Below are positions 1 through 8,345 of a stretch of DNA of 64,000 bases, one piece after another. Under the pieces are notes generated by a model that saw only the letters and a list, made by a program, of their open reading frames with translations, had not been told where the DNA came from and did not search any database. Location of the stretch: positions 992,001 to 1,056,000 of the forward strand of contig NZ_CP049107.1 of assembly GCF_011044255.1 (NCBI RefSeq). Reading direction: 5' to 3'. Numbering within the stretch: the first letter of the stretch is position 1; every line of letters starts with the position of its first letter. Made by a program: the position numbers and the translations under genes. The DNA is from Rhizorhabdus phycosphaerae. Its GTDB lineage: Bacteria > Pseudomonadota > Alphaproteobacteria > Sphingomonadales > Sphingomonadaceae.

Positions 1-1006
1 TCGTCATCGAACCACCGAGATCGGCCGTCCGCGCGCCATTTTCGAGCGCCTTGGCCACGGCCGCCTCGATCCGGTCAGCTTCCGCCGCCATGCCCAGCGA
101 ATAACGCAGCATCATCGCAGCCGACAGGATCGTCGCCAGCGGGTTGGCCTTGCCCTGACCCGCGATATCTGGCGCCGAGCCGTGGATCGGTTCGTACAGG
201 CCCTTTTGGTTCGCATCGAGCGCGGCCGAAGCGAGCATGCCGATCGAGCCTGCGCACATCGAGGCCTGGTCGGACAGGATATCGCCGAACAGATTGCCGG
301 TGACGATGACGTCGAACTGGCCCGGATTGCGCACCAGCTGCATCGCGGCATTGTCGACATACATGTGGCTGAGCACGACGTCGGGATACTCGGCCGAAAT
401 CTCGATCACCACGTCGCGCCACAGCTGCGAGGTCTCGAGCACATTGGCCTTGTCGACCGAACACAAGCGGCCGTTGCGCGCGCGCGCCGTCTCGAAGCCG
501 ACCCGCGCGATCCGCGCCACCTCATCCTCGTCATAGGACATGACGTCATAGCCCTGACGGCGGCCATCGGCGGTCTTCCGCATGCCTTTCTCGCCGAAAT
601 AGACGTCCCCATTCAGTTCGCGCACGATGACCATGTCGATCGCGCCGGCCACCTCAGGGCGCAGAGCCGAGGCATCGGCCAGTTCCTTGAACAGCTTGGC
701 AGGGCGCAGATTGGCGAACATGCCGAGCGCCTTGCGGAGACCCAATATGGCCTGCTCGGGGCGCAGGTGGCGCTCGAGCGCGTCGCAGTCGGGGTCGCCG
801 ACCGCACCGAACAGGATGGCGTCGGCGCGCTTCGCGAGGTCGAGCGTCGCCGGCGGCAGGGGATGGCCCTCGGCCTTGTAGGCCGCACCGCCGACGAGAC
901 CCGTCTCGAACGTGAGGCGATCGCCGGCGACGACGTCGAGCACACGCACCGCTTCGGCGACGACTTCCGGTCCGATGCCGTCTCCGGGCAACAAGGCAAT
1001 CAGCAT
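1..1006 (-). CDS. leuB: 3-isopropylmalate dehydrogenase, C-terminus cut by the window edge
   Basis: LeuB oxidises and decarboxylates 3-isopropylmalate with NAD+ in cytoplasmic leucine synthesis. The minus-strand frame opens with [15 protein letters not shown], the family's N-terminal signature. It continues with the substrate and NAD region ([16 protein letters not shown]), the metal-binding segment ([13 protein letters not shown], then [12 protein letters not shown]) and the late [14 protein letters not shown] motif. About 335 codons are visible and no stop is reached, so only roughly the last 15 residues should be missing compared with the usual length near 350. The ATG at 1006 is the only start that matches the family N-terminus. 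The next gene upstream, recO, ends 78 bp away. Identification is firm; the C-terminus cannot be checked here. Confidence 0.97.
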   Translation of the reverse strand, partial: MLIALLPGDGIGPEVVAEAVRVLDVVAGDRLTFETGLVGGAAYKAEGHPLPPATLDLAKRADAILFGAVGDPDCDALERHLRPEQAILGLRKALGMFANLRPAKLFKELADASALRPEVAGAIDMVIVRELNGDVYFGEKGMRKTADGRRQGYDVMSYDEDEVARIARVGFETARARNGRLCSVDKANVLETSQLWRDVVIEISAEYPDVVLSHMYVDNAAMQLVRNPGQFDVIVTGNLFGDILSDQASMCAGSIGMLASAALDANQKGLYEPIHGSAPDIAGQGKANPLATILSAAMMLRYSLGMAAEADRIEAAVAKALENGARTADLGGSMT

Positions 1007-1084
1007 GACTTTCCCCTTATCGATTTCGCCGCCGCCCGATGCCCTGCCCTCGCCCCGCGCGCAATCGCTTTGTCGCGAAGCCGA

Positions 1085-1816
1085 TCAGACCAGGCGCCGG
1101 ATGCGGTCGATCAGCCGCTCCCGGGCGTCGAGCGCGTCGCGGCGGCGATCCACGAAAATGTCCCGGCCCAGAAAATAGCCGGTGAGCTTGAGCCCGTCGA
1201 GGATATCGCCCCAGTCGGCCGCCTCGCCGCCCGCAACGAGGAACGGTGGCAGGCGCAGGAGGCGGTCGGCATAGGGCTCGCCGGCCGCGCGCGATACCGC
1301 GGCGCCGCTCTTCGGACTGACATAAGCGAGGTCGTCAGACGGGCCGCCCGCCGCACATCCCGACAGATCGAGCGCATAGCCCAGTTCGGTCATGACCAGC
1401 AGCTCGTAGCGCACGGCAGACGTCGCCCAACCGCGCGCCGAGGGCGCATATTCGACCGCCGCCAGCGTTCCGTCCAGCGCATCGTAGAGGCGGGCATGCG
1501 GTTGCCCCTCGGCGAGGCCGACCGCCGTCAGGGTGGTCAGCCAGTCGATCGCGGAGGCGGCCAGCGGCTCGGCCAGCAGCCCTGCCCGGCTGTGATTCAA
1601 TTCCACCGTCAGCCCCGGCAGTTGCTCCGGGGTTCGCGCGCGAAAGTCAGCCGCCACGAGATTGCCGGGGACGAGCACTGGTCGCAGCCGCCGCGATCGC
1701 CCCCCACGCACATAGCCCGCGAGCAGGCCGTTGGCGGGAGTGAGCGCGCGCACGACCGCTCCATGCTCGCCATGGGCGCGCATCGAGCAGATGATGGCGG
1801 AGGTGCGCAACTGCAT
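1085..1816 (-). CDS. recO: DNA repair protein RecO
   Basis: RecO loads RecA with RecR and anneals single strands in RecF-pathway recombination. The 243-residue product has the expected N-terminal OB-fold region ([20 protein letters not shown], then GYVRGGRS) followed by a helical domain with [16 protein letters not shown] and the [11 protein letters not shown] end typical of alphaproteobacterial RecO. The frame stays open further upstream, but the ATG at 1816 is chosen because conserved sequence begins there (MQLRTSAII) and because the upstream deacetylase gene ends at 1863. It lies in a minus-strand run uvrC, deacetylase, recO, leuB. Family assignment is by sequence pattern and is good. Confidence 0.93.
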   Translation of the reverse strand: MQLRTSAIICSMRAHGEHGAVVRALTPANGLLAGYVRGGRSRRLRPVLVPGNLVAADFRARTPEQLPGLTVELNHSRAGLLAEPLAASAIDWLTTLTAVGLAEGQPHARLYDALDGTLAAVEYAPSARGWATSAVRYELLVMTELGYALDLSGCAAGGPSDDLAYVSPKSGAAVSRAAGEPYADRLLRLPPFLVAGGEAADWGDILDGLKLTGYFLGRDIFVDRRRDALDARERLIDRIRRLV

Positions 1817-1862
1817 GAACCTGTTGAAGCCTTCAACCAGCGCCGGGGCAAGGCCCCGACGG

Positions 1863-2843
1863 TCAACCGCGCTCTTCGACCTTGTTCGACCACATCTGTT
1901 CGAACAACCGCCCCATGCGGCGCAGCCCCGCACTCGGCAGCAGCACCGAGGGCTTGTCGAGCGGAATAGCGTCCAGGTCAGAGAAATAGGCGGTAGGAAA
2001 GCGCCGCCGCTCGCGCGCCAGCCACTCGCACAGCGCTTCGAAGCGTTTCACATGAATGCGGTTCGGCGCGGTCCCGGCCCGGTTCGCCAGCTCGAAGCTG
2101 TGGGTAACGATCGTCACCAGCGGAGATTGCTCGACCTCGGCATGCTCGATAGCCGCCTTGAGTTCGCCCAGCGAGACGGCACAGATCTGCAGGTGTCGCG
2201 AACGCGGCCCGTCGGAGATCAATGTGACGGGTATCTCGATCATGCCCAGATGCTCGACCGGGGCGATCTGATCGCGCGGCAGCGTGATCGCGCTCGGCCA
2301 GGGATGCTGGTGCCCGTTGTGGCTGCTGTCGAACCGAAAGCCGAGCATCGACAAGGCCCGCAGAGTATCGTCATTCGCCGAATAATTGCCGGCGCGAAAC
2401 GCGATGGGCTCGGGCGCGCCCGCCTCGACCAGCATGTCGCGTGCACGGCTGATCAGGTCGATCTGCGAGCCGATATCGTAGCGGGCAAGCTGCCGCTCGC
2501 TGCGCGTCCTGCCATCCCGCGCACCCACCCATAAGGGGTGAAGATGCAGTTGCACCTCCTGCCCCGCTTCCAAAATCGGCTCGATCATCCGTCGAACCGG
2601 ATCGAGACCGTAGACGCAGGCCGGCATCGGATCGACGAAGAAACATGCCTTCAGCGCGTGCCGGGCCAGCACACGAAGCTGATAATGCACGCCGACCCCG
2701 GCCGCCTCGTAGGACCGGGCAAAGGCATCCTGCCAGTTGGACCAGTCCCCGCCCGGACGCCAGGTCAGTTCCGTGTCGATCGTCAGGAGGACGCGTGACG
2801 AAACGTCAGACCCGGTCTCGGAAGGGGGTGGCGCCGCGTCCAT
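1863..2843 (-). CDS. polysaccharide deacetylase family protein (NodB-like fold)
   Basis: The product of 326 residues looks like a carbohydrate-esterase-4-like deacetylase, a group that removes acyl groups from sugars in a metal-dependent way. Visible landmarks are [10 protein letters not shown] (Asp23, where the family catalytic Asp is expected), CFFVDP, the HLHP metal motif with His100 and His102, and RAGNYSAND. There is no convincing signal peptide, so it may act in the cytoplasm or leave by another route. Its ATG overlaps the uvrC stop by one base (TGATG), which suggests translational coupling. The usual DD pair is DT here. The substrate is unknown. Family call is good and specificity is open. 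Confidence 0.85.
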   Translation of the reverse strand: MDAAPPPSETGSDVSSRVLLTIDTELTWRPGGDWSNWQDAFARSYEAAGVGVHYQLRVLARHALKACFFVDPMPACVYGLDPVRRMIEPILEAGQEVQLHLHPLWVGARDGRTRSERQLARYDIGSQIDLISRARDMLVEAGAPEPIAFRAGNYSANDDTLRALSMLGFRFDSSHNGHQHPWPSAITLPRDQIAPVEHLGMIEIPVTLISDGPRSRHLQICAVSLGELKAAIEHAEVEQSPLVTIVTHSFELANRAGTAPNRIHVKRFEALCEWLARERRRFPTAYFSDLDAIPLDKPSVLLPSAGLRRMGRLFEQMWSNKVEERG

Positions 2844-4771
2844 CAGCCGGCTGGATGAAAATGATCGTGGATGGCCTGGGCCATGGTTCGCGAAACGCCG
2901 GGGGCACGCTCGAGATCCGCAAGCGATGCGGCACGGACGGCGCGCGCGGTGCCGAAATGCATCAGAAGCGCCTTCTTGCGGGCCGGACCGATCCCCGGGA
3001 TGTCATCCAGCGGGCTCTTGGTGAAGTTCGCCGCGCGCTTTGCACGATGGGCGCCGATGGCGAAGCGATGGGCCTCGTCGCGCAACCGCTGAAGGTGGAA
3101 CAGCAGCGGCGAATTCATCGGCAGCATCGACTCGCGCCCATCTGGCAGATGGAAATGCTCGCGCCCGGCATTGCGGTCGGGCCCCTTGGAGATGCCGACG
3201 ACCGGCACGTCCTGCACACCCATCTCCTCCAGTACCGAACAGACGGCACTCACCTGCCCCTTGCCGCCGTCGATCAGCAGCAGGTCGGGCCACTCGCCGC
3301 TGCGGCGTTCCGGGTCTTCGCGCTCTAGGCGCGCGAACCGCCGTTCCAGCACCTCGCGCATCATGGCAAAGTCGTCGCCCGGGGTGGTCTCCGCACGCTT
3401 GATGTTGAACTTGCGATAGCTGCCCTTGCGGAAGCCCTCCGGCCCGGCGACGATCATCGCGCCGATCGCATTGGTCCCCATGATATGACTGTTGTCATAG
3501 ACCTCGATCCGATCGGGCGGCGCTTCCAGCTCGAACAGATCGGCCATTTCCTGGAAGATGCGCCCCTGCGTCGTCGACTCCGCGAGCCGGCGATCGAGCG
3601 CCTCGCGCGCATTGCGGCGCGCCTGCTCCATGAGCTTGCGCTGCTCACCGCGCTGCGGGACCTTGATCTGGACCTTCCGCTCGGCCCGCTCGGAGAGCGC
3701 CTCGCACAGCAGCTCGCACTCCGCTGGAGCGTCGCCCACCAGAATGAGCTTCGGCGGCGGAACCTCCTCGTAAAACTGCATCAGGAAACTCGCCAGCACC
3801 TCGGGCTCTGGCACGTCCTGAACATGTGCGGGGAAGAAGGCGCGGTGCCCCCAATTCTGCCCGCCGCGAATGAAGAAGGCCTGGATGCAGACCGTACCCG
3901 CCTTGTTGTCGAGCGCGAACACGTCGGCATCGGCGACTCCCTCGGCGTTGATCGCCTGGCTGCCCTGGATGAAGGTCAGTGCCCGAAGGCGGTCGCGGTA
4001 GATGGCGGCGAGCTCAAAATCCATCGCCTCCGCCGCCCGGCTCATCGCTTCGCCCAGCTTCTTCTGCACCTGGGTCGACTTGCCGGTCAGGAAGGCCTTG
4101 GCGTCGCCCACCAGTTCCCCATAAGCATCATCGTCGATGCGTCCCACGCACGGCGCCGAGCAGCGCTTGATCTGGTAGAGCAGGCAGGGCCGATCGCGAT
4201 TGGCGAAAAAGCTGTCGGTGCACGACCGCAGCAGGAACAGCTTCTGCAGTGCATTGAGCGTGCGCGTGACCGACCCGGCGCTGGCGAAGGGACCGAAATA
4301 CTGCCCCTTGGCGCGCCGTGCGCCGCGGTGTTTCTGAATGCGCGGAAATTCATGATCCTCGCGCAGCAGGATGAACGGGAAGCTTTTGTCGTCGCGCAGC
4401 AGTACATTATAGGGCGGGCGATAGCGCTTGATCAGTTGCGCCTCGAGCAACAGCGCTTCCGCCTCGCTGTTGGTCGTGACGATCGTCATCGACCGGGTCT
4501 GCGCGACCATCCGGCTCAGCCGCTTGGGCAGCCGCGACACCTGCGTGTAATTTGCGACGCGGTTCTTGAGCGCGCGCGCCTTGCCCACATAAAGGACGTC
4601 TCCGCGCGCATCCTGCATCCGATAGACACCGGGCCGCGCAGGAAGCGTCGCAAGCACATTGCGGATGGCTGCCACGCCGGCCTCGAGGTCGGGCGTATCC
4701 GAACCCCGCACCGTGTAGACGTTCTTTTCCTCGTTGAAACGGTCGTTGGATATGATGTCGGTCACCGACAT
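2843..4771 (-). CDS. uvrC: excinuclease ABC subunit C
   Basis: UvrC makes both incisions in nucleotide excision repair after UvrAB marks damage. The 642-residue protein is standard length. It has the GIY-YIG nuclease near the N-terminus (PGVYRM at about residue 48 and YVGKARALKNRV from 61), a UVR domain (FELAAIYRDRLRAL), the RNase H-like C-terminal nuclease (IEVYDNSHIMG, then LLIDGGKGQ) and a helix-hairpin-helix pair at the end (IPGIGPARKKALL, APGVSRTMAQAI). The start used is the ATG at 4771. It ends on the start codon of the deacetylase gene. Identification is secure. Confidence 0.98.
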   Translation of the reverse strand: MSVTDIISNDRFNEEKNVYTVRGSDTPDLEAGVAAIRNVLATLPARPGVYRMQDARGDVLYVGKARALKNRVANYTQVSRLPKRLSRMVAQTRSMTIVTTNSEAEALLLEAQLIKRYRPPYNVLLRDDKSFPFILLREDHEFPRIQKHRGARRAKGQYFGPFASAGSVTRTLNALQKLFLLRSCTDSFFANRDRPCLLYQIKRCSAPCVGRIDDDAYGELVGDAKAFLTGKSTQVQKKLGEAMSRAAEAMDFELAAIYRDRLRALTFIQGSQAINAEGVADADVFALDNKAGTVCIQAFFIRGGQNWGHRAFFPAHVQDVPEPEVLASFLMQFYEEVPPPKLILVGDAPAECELLCEALSERAERKVQIKVPQRGEQRKLMEQARRNAREALDRRLAESTTQGRIFQEMADLFELEAPPDRIEVYDNSHIMGTNAIGAMIVAGPEGFRKGSYRKFNIKRAETTPGDDFAMMREVLERRFARLEREDPERRSGEWPDLLLIDGGKGQVSAVCSVLEEMGVQDVPVVGISKGPDRNAGREHFHLPDGRESMLPMNSPLLFHLQRLRDEAHRFAIGAHRAKRAANFTKSPLDDIPGIGPARKKALLMHFGTARAVRAASLADLERAPGVSRTMAQAIHDHFHPAG

Positions 4772-4847
4772 GATTTAAGACGCCGATGCGCGCGCCGCAA
4801 TCTCGGTCCGTCGCGAACGATCCATGGCAACACGGACCGACCGTGGA

Positions 4848-5111
4848 TCACGCCACGGCCAGGCTCATCAGCATGTCGGGATGAGATACTCCGGCGGACA
4901 CGAGCAGCATGATCGCGAGTCCCGCCCGCACGACCGGTGACGGCGCGACCGCGGCCAATATGCCGTTCTTTCGGCTCCACAGGAGCGGCAGGGCGACAAG
5001 TCCCGACAGCAGCATGGCGCAGATCAGGTCCGAAGGCAGCGAGGCACTGTGCCAGGCCCGAAGCCCGCCCATCAACATCAGCCACGCCCATATCCAGCCG
5101 ATCGCACCCAT
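4848..5111 (-). CDS. small hypothetical membrane protein
   Basis: This frame encodes 87 residues from the ATG at 5111 (MGAIGWIWAWLMLMGG). Three hydrophobic stretches are seen: GWIWAWLMLMGGL, LICAMLLSGLVALPLLW and AGLAIMLLVSAGV. A longer version could start at a GTG at 5192, but that codon abuts the atp operon terminator and its extra N-terminus is hydrophilic and unlike a gene start. No good ribosome-binding site is seen for either choice. It lies between the atp terminator and uvrC. I do not recognise the family. Coding potential is plausible but modest. Confidence 0.5.
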   Translation of the reverse strand: MGAIGWIWAWLMLMGGLRAWHSASLPSDLICAMLLSGLVALPLLWSRKNGILAAVAPSPVVRAGLAIMLLVSAGVSHPDMLMSLAVA

Positions 5112-5193
5112 GATCGGCGCAGTAGCGTGCGGACGTGAGGATTTGGTAAATCCGATGAAAGCAGCGGCACGGCCATGCTGGGCGGCGCCCACG

Positions 5194-5222
5194 AAAAAGC
5201 CCGCCGGAATACCGGCGGGCTT
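5194..5222 (-). terminator. intrinsic terminator of the F0 ATP synthase operon
   Basis: A perfect 11-bp inverted repeat (AAGCCCGCCGG / CCGGCGGGCTT, arms 5197-5207 and 5212-5222) with a 4-nt loop is followed on the minus strand by a run of T residues (5194-5198). It lies 21 bp after the atpF stop codon, as expected for a rho-independent terminator. Confidence 0.92.
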
Positions 5223-5243
5223 GTTTCCGGACCTTGCGGCCGA

Positions 5244-5861
5244 TCAGAAGCGGGCAGTACCGAGCGCGTCGATAGCACCGTCGATCAGCGGCTTGTCGGT
5301 CTTGGCGTCATTGCGCTGAGCGATAAGGACAGCGGCCGCTCCAGCAGCTGCGCTGGCCGCCTTCGCGCGGACCTCGGCGATCGCGCCACGCTCGGCAGCG
5401 GCAATCTTGTCCTCGGCCATCTTGCCGCGGCGCTCGATGAGCGCACCGGCATCGACCCGGGCCTGCTCGACGATAGCCTGCGCTTCGGTACGCGCATGGG
5501 CGAGCATATCCTCGGCTTCCTTCGCGGCAGCCTTGGCCTTCGCCTCATATTCCGCCTTGAGCTTCTCGGCATCGGCGCGCAGCGCTGCGGCCTCGTCGAG
5601 ATTGGCGCGGATTGAAGCGATCTTCTTGTCGAGCGAGGAGCCGATGATCGCCGGCACCTTCTTCCACAGCAGAAGAAGAATGACGATCACCATCGCCAGC
5701 GAAACCCACGCGGTCGCGGTCATGCCGAGCGCGGCGGGATCGACGTGATGCTCGACCGTGCCGGCAGCGGCGTGGGCCGTGCTGACATTCTCGGGCAGGC
5801 CTTCCAGCGACGCCGCTTCGGAGAGATTTTCCGCTACCAGCGCGGAGCCGTTTACAGACAT
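5244..5861 (-). CDS. atpF: F0F1 ATP synthase subunit b
   Basis: Subunit b forms half of the peripheral stalk that holds the F1 head against the rotating ring. The 205-residue product has one membrane helix (AWVSLAMVIVILLLLW, about residues 51-66). A long charged, alanine-rich coiled coil follows, typical of the stalk. An N-terminal extension of about 48 residues precedes the membrane helix, longer than in enteric AtpF. It is the last gene of the F0 operon, 13 bp after the b' gene, and is followed by the intrinsic terminator. Its position after b' and the family layout in alphaproteobacteria support the name b. Confidence 0.93.
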   Translation of the reverse strand: MSVNGSALVAENLSEAASLEGLPENVSTAHAAAGTVEHHVDPAALGMTATAWVSLAMVIVILLLLWKKVPAIIGSSLDKKIASIRANLDEAAALRADAEKLKAEYEAKAKAAAKEAEDMLAHARTEAQAIVEQARVDAGALIERRGKMAEDKIAAAERGAIAEVRAKAASAAAGAAAVLIAQRNDAKTDKPLIDGAIDALGTARF

Positions 5862-5874
5862 TCGACGTCTCCGT

Positions 5875-6366
5875 TCAGGCAGCGAGCGCGGATTTCACCG
5901 CGCTCTCGGCTTCGGCCTTGTCGACCGATATGCCCGACACCTTGGCGACGATCTCCTGCGCGGCCTCGGCGGCCACATTTTCGATCTCCGCCAGCGCCTT
6001 GGCCTGGGCGGCCTTCAGCGCGGCATCGGCCTCGGCAGCCTTGGCAGACAGCGCGGCGTCGGCAGCCTTGACCCGCTGCTCCGCTTCGGCGGTGGCACCG
6101 GCCTTGGCATCCTGGACTGCTTTCTGGGCAGCCGCACGGGCCTCGTCGATCCGGGCGCGATAAGCCGCCTCGGTCTCATCGGCCTTGGCACGGGCGGCCT
6201 CGGCAGCGGCGAGATCGGAAGCGATCTTCTGGTCGCGTGCCTCGACGGTGGCTTCGATCTTCGGCAGCATCCCCTTCCCGATCACGAAATAGATCAGGCC
6301 GAAGACGATCAGCAGCCAGAAGATCTGCGAAGCATAGGTCGCGGCGATCTGGGCGATCTGAGGCAT
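5875..6366 (-). CDS. atpF2: F0F1 ATP synthase subunit b' (second peripheral-stalk subunit)
   Basis: The 163-residue protein has an N-terminal membrane helix (IFWLLIVFGLIYFVIG, about residues 15-30) followed by the motif KGMLPKIEATVEARDQKI and a long alanine- and glutamate-rich coiled coil. This is the b' paralogue found in alphaproteobacteria, cyanobacteria and plastids, where b and b' form a heterodimeric stalk. It lies between atpE and atpF on the minus strand in the order usual for the class. It is also called atpG or atpX in some genomes. Confidence 0.93.
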   Translation of the reverse strand: MPQIAQIAATYASQIFWLLIVFGLIYFVIGKGMLPKIEATVEARDQKIASDLAAAEAARAKADETEAAYRARIDEARAAAQKAVQDAKAGATAEAEQRVKAADAALSAKAAEADAALKAAQAKALAEIENVAAEAAQEIVAKVSGISVDKAEAESAVKSALAA

Positions 6367-6415
6367 CGGTAATTCCCGTTAGGGGCCGGCGTGAACCGGC
6401 CCCGCAACCTGAATG

Positions 6416-6643
6416 TTAGGCGACGAACAGCAGGATCATCGCGACGACGAACGCCAGCAGGCCGAGAAGCTCGGCGGCGGCGAAGCCGATGAAGAGACGG
6501 CCCTGCTGGCCATCGGCAGCCGCCGGATTGCGGAGCGCCGACTCGAGGAACGAACCGAACACGTTGCCCACGCCGAGGGCGGCGAGACCAACGCCGATCG
6601 CGGCCAGGCCGGCACCGATCAGCTTTGCGGCTTCTGCGTCCAT
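6416..6643 (-). CDS. atpE: F0F1 ATP synthase subunit c
   Basis: Subunit c forms the proton-driven rotor ring. The 75-residue hairpin has two membrane helices joined by the polar loop ALRNPAA, whose Arg-Asn-Pro contacts the F1 central stalk. The essential proton-binding carboxylate is Glu58 in FAAAELLGLLAF. The N-terminal helix is glycine- and alanine-rich (GAGLAAIGVGLAALGVG). Glutamate rather than aspartate is the common choice outside enterics and fits proton coupling. It lies between atpB and the b' gene. Confidence 0.97.
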   Translation of the reverse strand: MDAEAAKLIGAGLAAIGVGLAALGVGNVFGSFLESALRNPAAADGQQGRLFIGFAAAELLGLLAFVVAMILLFVA

Positions 6644-6688
6644 GATAAACTCCTTGCTTAGAACAGGTTGATAGTCGTGCAGTGAAAC

Positions 6689-7474
6689 TCAGTGCAGGTT
6701 GATCGCGTCGTTGAGATAGAGCGACGTCAACAGCGCGAACACATAGGCCTGGATGGCGCACACCAGCAGCTCGAGCAGGGTGATGCCGATCATCAGGATG
6801 AAGCTGGGGATGGAGACGATCGCCACCGTCACTGCACCCGCATTGATGCCGTTGATCACGAAGCCGGCCAGCACCTTCATCAGGATGTGCCCCGCGGTCA
6901 TCGCGACGAACAGTCGCAGGCCGAGCGAAAACGGGCGAATGAGGAAGGAGAACAGCTCGATCACGAAGATCAGCGGAACCATGTAGCCCGGCGTGCCGTG
7001 CGGCACGAAGAGCGAGAAGAAATGGAAGCCGTGGCGCCAGAAGCCGACGACCAGCACGATCGCGAAGCTGATGATCGCGAGGACACCGGTCACCGTCAGG
7101 TGGCTCGTCACGGTGAAGGGATGCACGCCGACCACGCCCGTGGGCATCATGCCCATGATGTTCGCGATCAGGATGAACATGAACAGCGAGAAGACATAGG
7201 GCACGAACTTCTTGCCCTCGGGGCCGACATTCGTCGCCATCATGCCCGAGATGAAGCCGGTGAAGCTCTCGACGGCAGCCTGCCAGCGACCCGGAACCAG
7301 TTCCCGCTTCATGCCGCCGATCATGAAGACCAGCATCGCAAGAAGCGTAACGACCATCCACATCGCCGAGTTGGTGAAAGCGACGTTATGGCCCGCAATG
7401 ACCCAATCCTGACCGAACAACGGCTCGATCAGGAACTGGTGCATCGGATCGATCTTGCCCGATTCGGCTGCCAC
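6689..7474 (-). CDS. atpB: F0F1 ATP synthase subunit a
   Basis: Subunit a carries the two proton half-channels of F0. The 261-residue protein has several membrane helices and the conserved SLGLRLFVAMTAGHI segment with the essential arginine at residue 187. The start is a GTG at 7474 preceded by TAAGG. The conserved N-terminal region PMHQFLIEPLF begins soon after. It follows atpI by 39 bp and precedes atpE in the F0 operon. Confidence 0.97.
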   Translation of the reverse strand: MAAESGKIDPMHQFLIEPLFGQDWVIAGHNVAFTNSAMWMVVTLLAMLVFMIGGMKRELVPGRWQAAVESFTGFISGMMATNVGPEGKKFVPYVFSLFMFILIANIMGMMPTGVVGVHPFTVTSHLTVTGVLAIISFAIVLVVGFWRHGFHFFSLFVPHGTPGYMVPLIFVIELFSFLIRPFSLGLRLFVAMTAGHILMKVLAGFVINGINAGAVTVAIVSIPSFILMIGITLLELLVCAIQAYVFALLTSLYLNDAINLH

Positions 7475-7513
7475 GCTTGCCTTACCCCTGCTTATGCCAA
7501 AAGCGTCCGGGAA

Positions 7514-7834
7514 TCACTCCGGGCGCTCCTGAGAAATCCGAATGATATTCCTGAAGGCCACGCCGATCCCGAGGAACAACATGGCCAATAGGAGCCAGGG
7601 CTTGGTGCCGAGCCAGTGATCGAAGCACCAGCCCAGCAAACTTCCGCCGACGATCCCCGCGATCAGTTCGGTCAGCACGCGATTGCCCTGGGAATATCCC
7701 TTTTCAGGCTTTTTATGCGCGCTCGCCGTTCTGGCCTTTTCAGCATGCTGGATGGCCTGCAACCGCTCATCGAGCGATGTAAGACGCTGATCCCCCACGC
7801 TTCCCGGGTCCTGTCCGGGGTCGTTCTCCGTCAT
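7514..7834 (-). CDS. atpI: AtpI-like ATP synthase assembly protein
   Basis: AtpI helps assemble the c ring or supports magnesium handling in F-type synthases. The 106-residue product has a charged N-terminus and two membrane helices (LIAGIVGGSLLGWCFDHWLG and WLLLAMLFLGIGVAFRNI), the usual AtpI layout. I chose the ATG at 7834 over the GTG at 7843 because the AGGAGAG ribosome-binding site sits about 8 nt from the ATG and is too close to the GTG. It is the first gene of the F0 operon, so the operon promoter should lie just upstream, between about 7840 and 8000. Confidence 0.85.
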   Translation of the reverse strand: MTENDPGQDPGSVGDQRLTSLDERLQAIQHAEKARTASAHKKPEKGYSQGNRVLTELIAGIVGGSLLGWCFDHWLGTKPWLLLAMLFLGIGVAFRNIIRISQERPE

Positions 7835-8345
7835 GGCACACACTCTCCTGTTCCCGGGAAGGTGGCGTCATGGCGACGATCGATCCCGCCAAGGCGAGGC
7901 CCCTTTAGGAACGGGGGTTGCCCGAGTCAACCGCGCTGAACGGGGTTGCGGCGCGGCTTCCCGGAGGAATGGGGAAGCCGGTGGCATTCCGATGCGTGCT
8001 CTCCAGCACAAACAGGCCGACGCGCGGGGATTTTGGCCGCAGGAAAGGACCTTCGACAGGCTGCGTTCAGATTAGCCGCAATGCCTGCGCGCCGATGTGC
8101 CGACCATAGGGCTAATAGAAAAGCGGGTGGTCACTTGCTGTCAGGAATGGCGGAAACGGCGTAAGAGACAACTCAACGGCGTCATTCCCGCGAAGGCGGG
8201 AATCCACGGTCACGAGGCGCTGTGGTGTCGAACGTGCCGCCATCCATGGATTCCCGCCTTCGCGGGAATGACGGGTTGGGGGACCTTCGCTTCGCTCATC
8301 CGTCGATCCCCTCCGTTCGTTCAAAGACGCGGCACGGTTGCCACG
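7835..8345. other. non-coding stretch between atpI and the methyltransferase gene
   Basis: No convincing gene is seen in about 510 bp. It should hold the promoter of the F0 operon near its left end. The right half holds a pair of palindromic repeats (8181-8272) downstream of the methyltransferase gene. Open frames across it translate the palindromes and look non-coding. Confidence 0.7.
8181..8272. repeat. paired inverted intergenic palindromes
   Basis: Two 26-bp copies face each other: GTCATTCCCGCGAAGGCGGG followed by AATCCA at 8181-8206, and its exact reverse complement at 8247-8272. About 40 bp separate them. Each copy is itself a hairpin (ATTCCCGC, GAAG, GCGGGAAT). This repeat type is common between genes in sphingomonads and other proteobacteria. 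The pair may fold as one long stem after the methyltransferase gene. Confidence 0.9.

Noticed and set aside
182-1969. A 595-codon plus-strand open frame across leuB and recO
   Set aside because: It is antisense to two well-recognised genes, rich in Arg and His, and matches no family. High GC makes such long antisense frames common here.
5112-5192. N-terminal extension of the small membrane protein to a GTG at 5192
   Set aside because: The GTG is directly beside the atp terminator stem and has no ribosome-binding site; 5111 is a better start.
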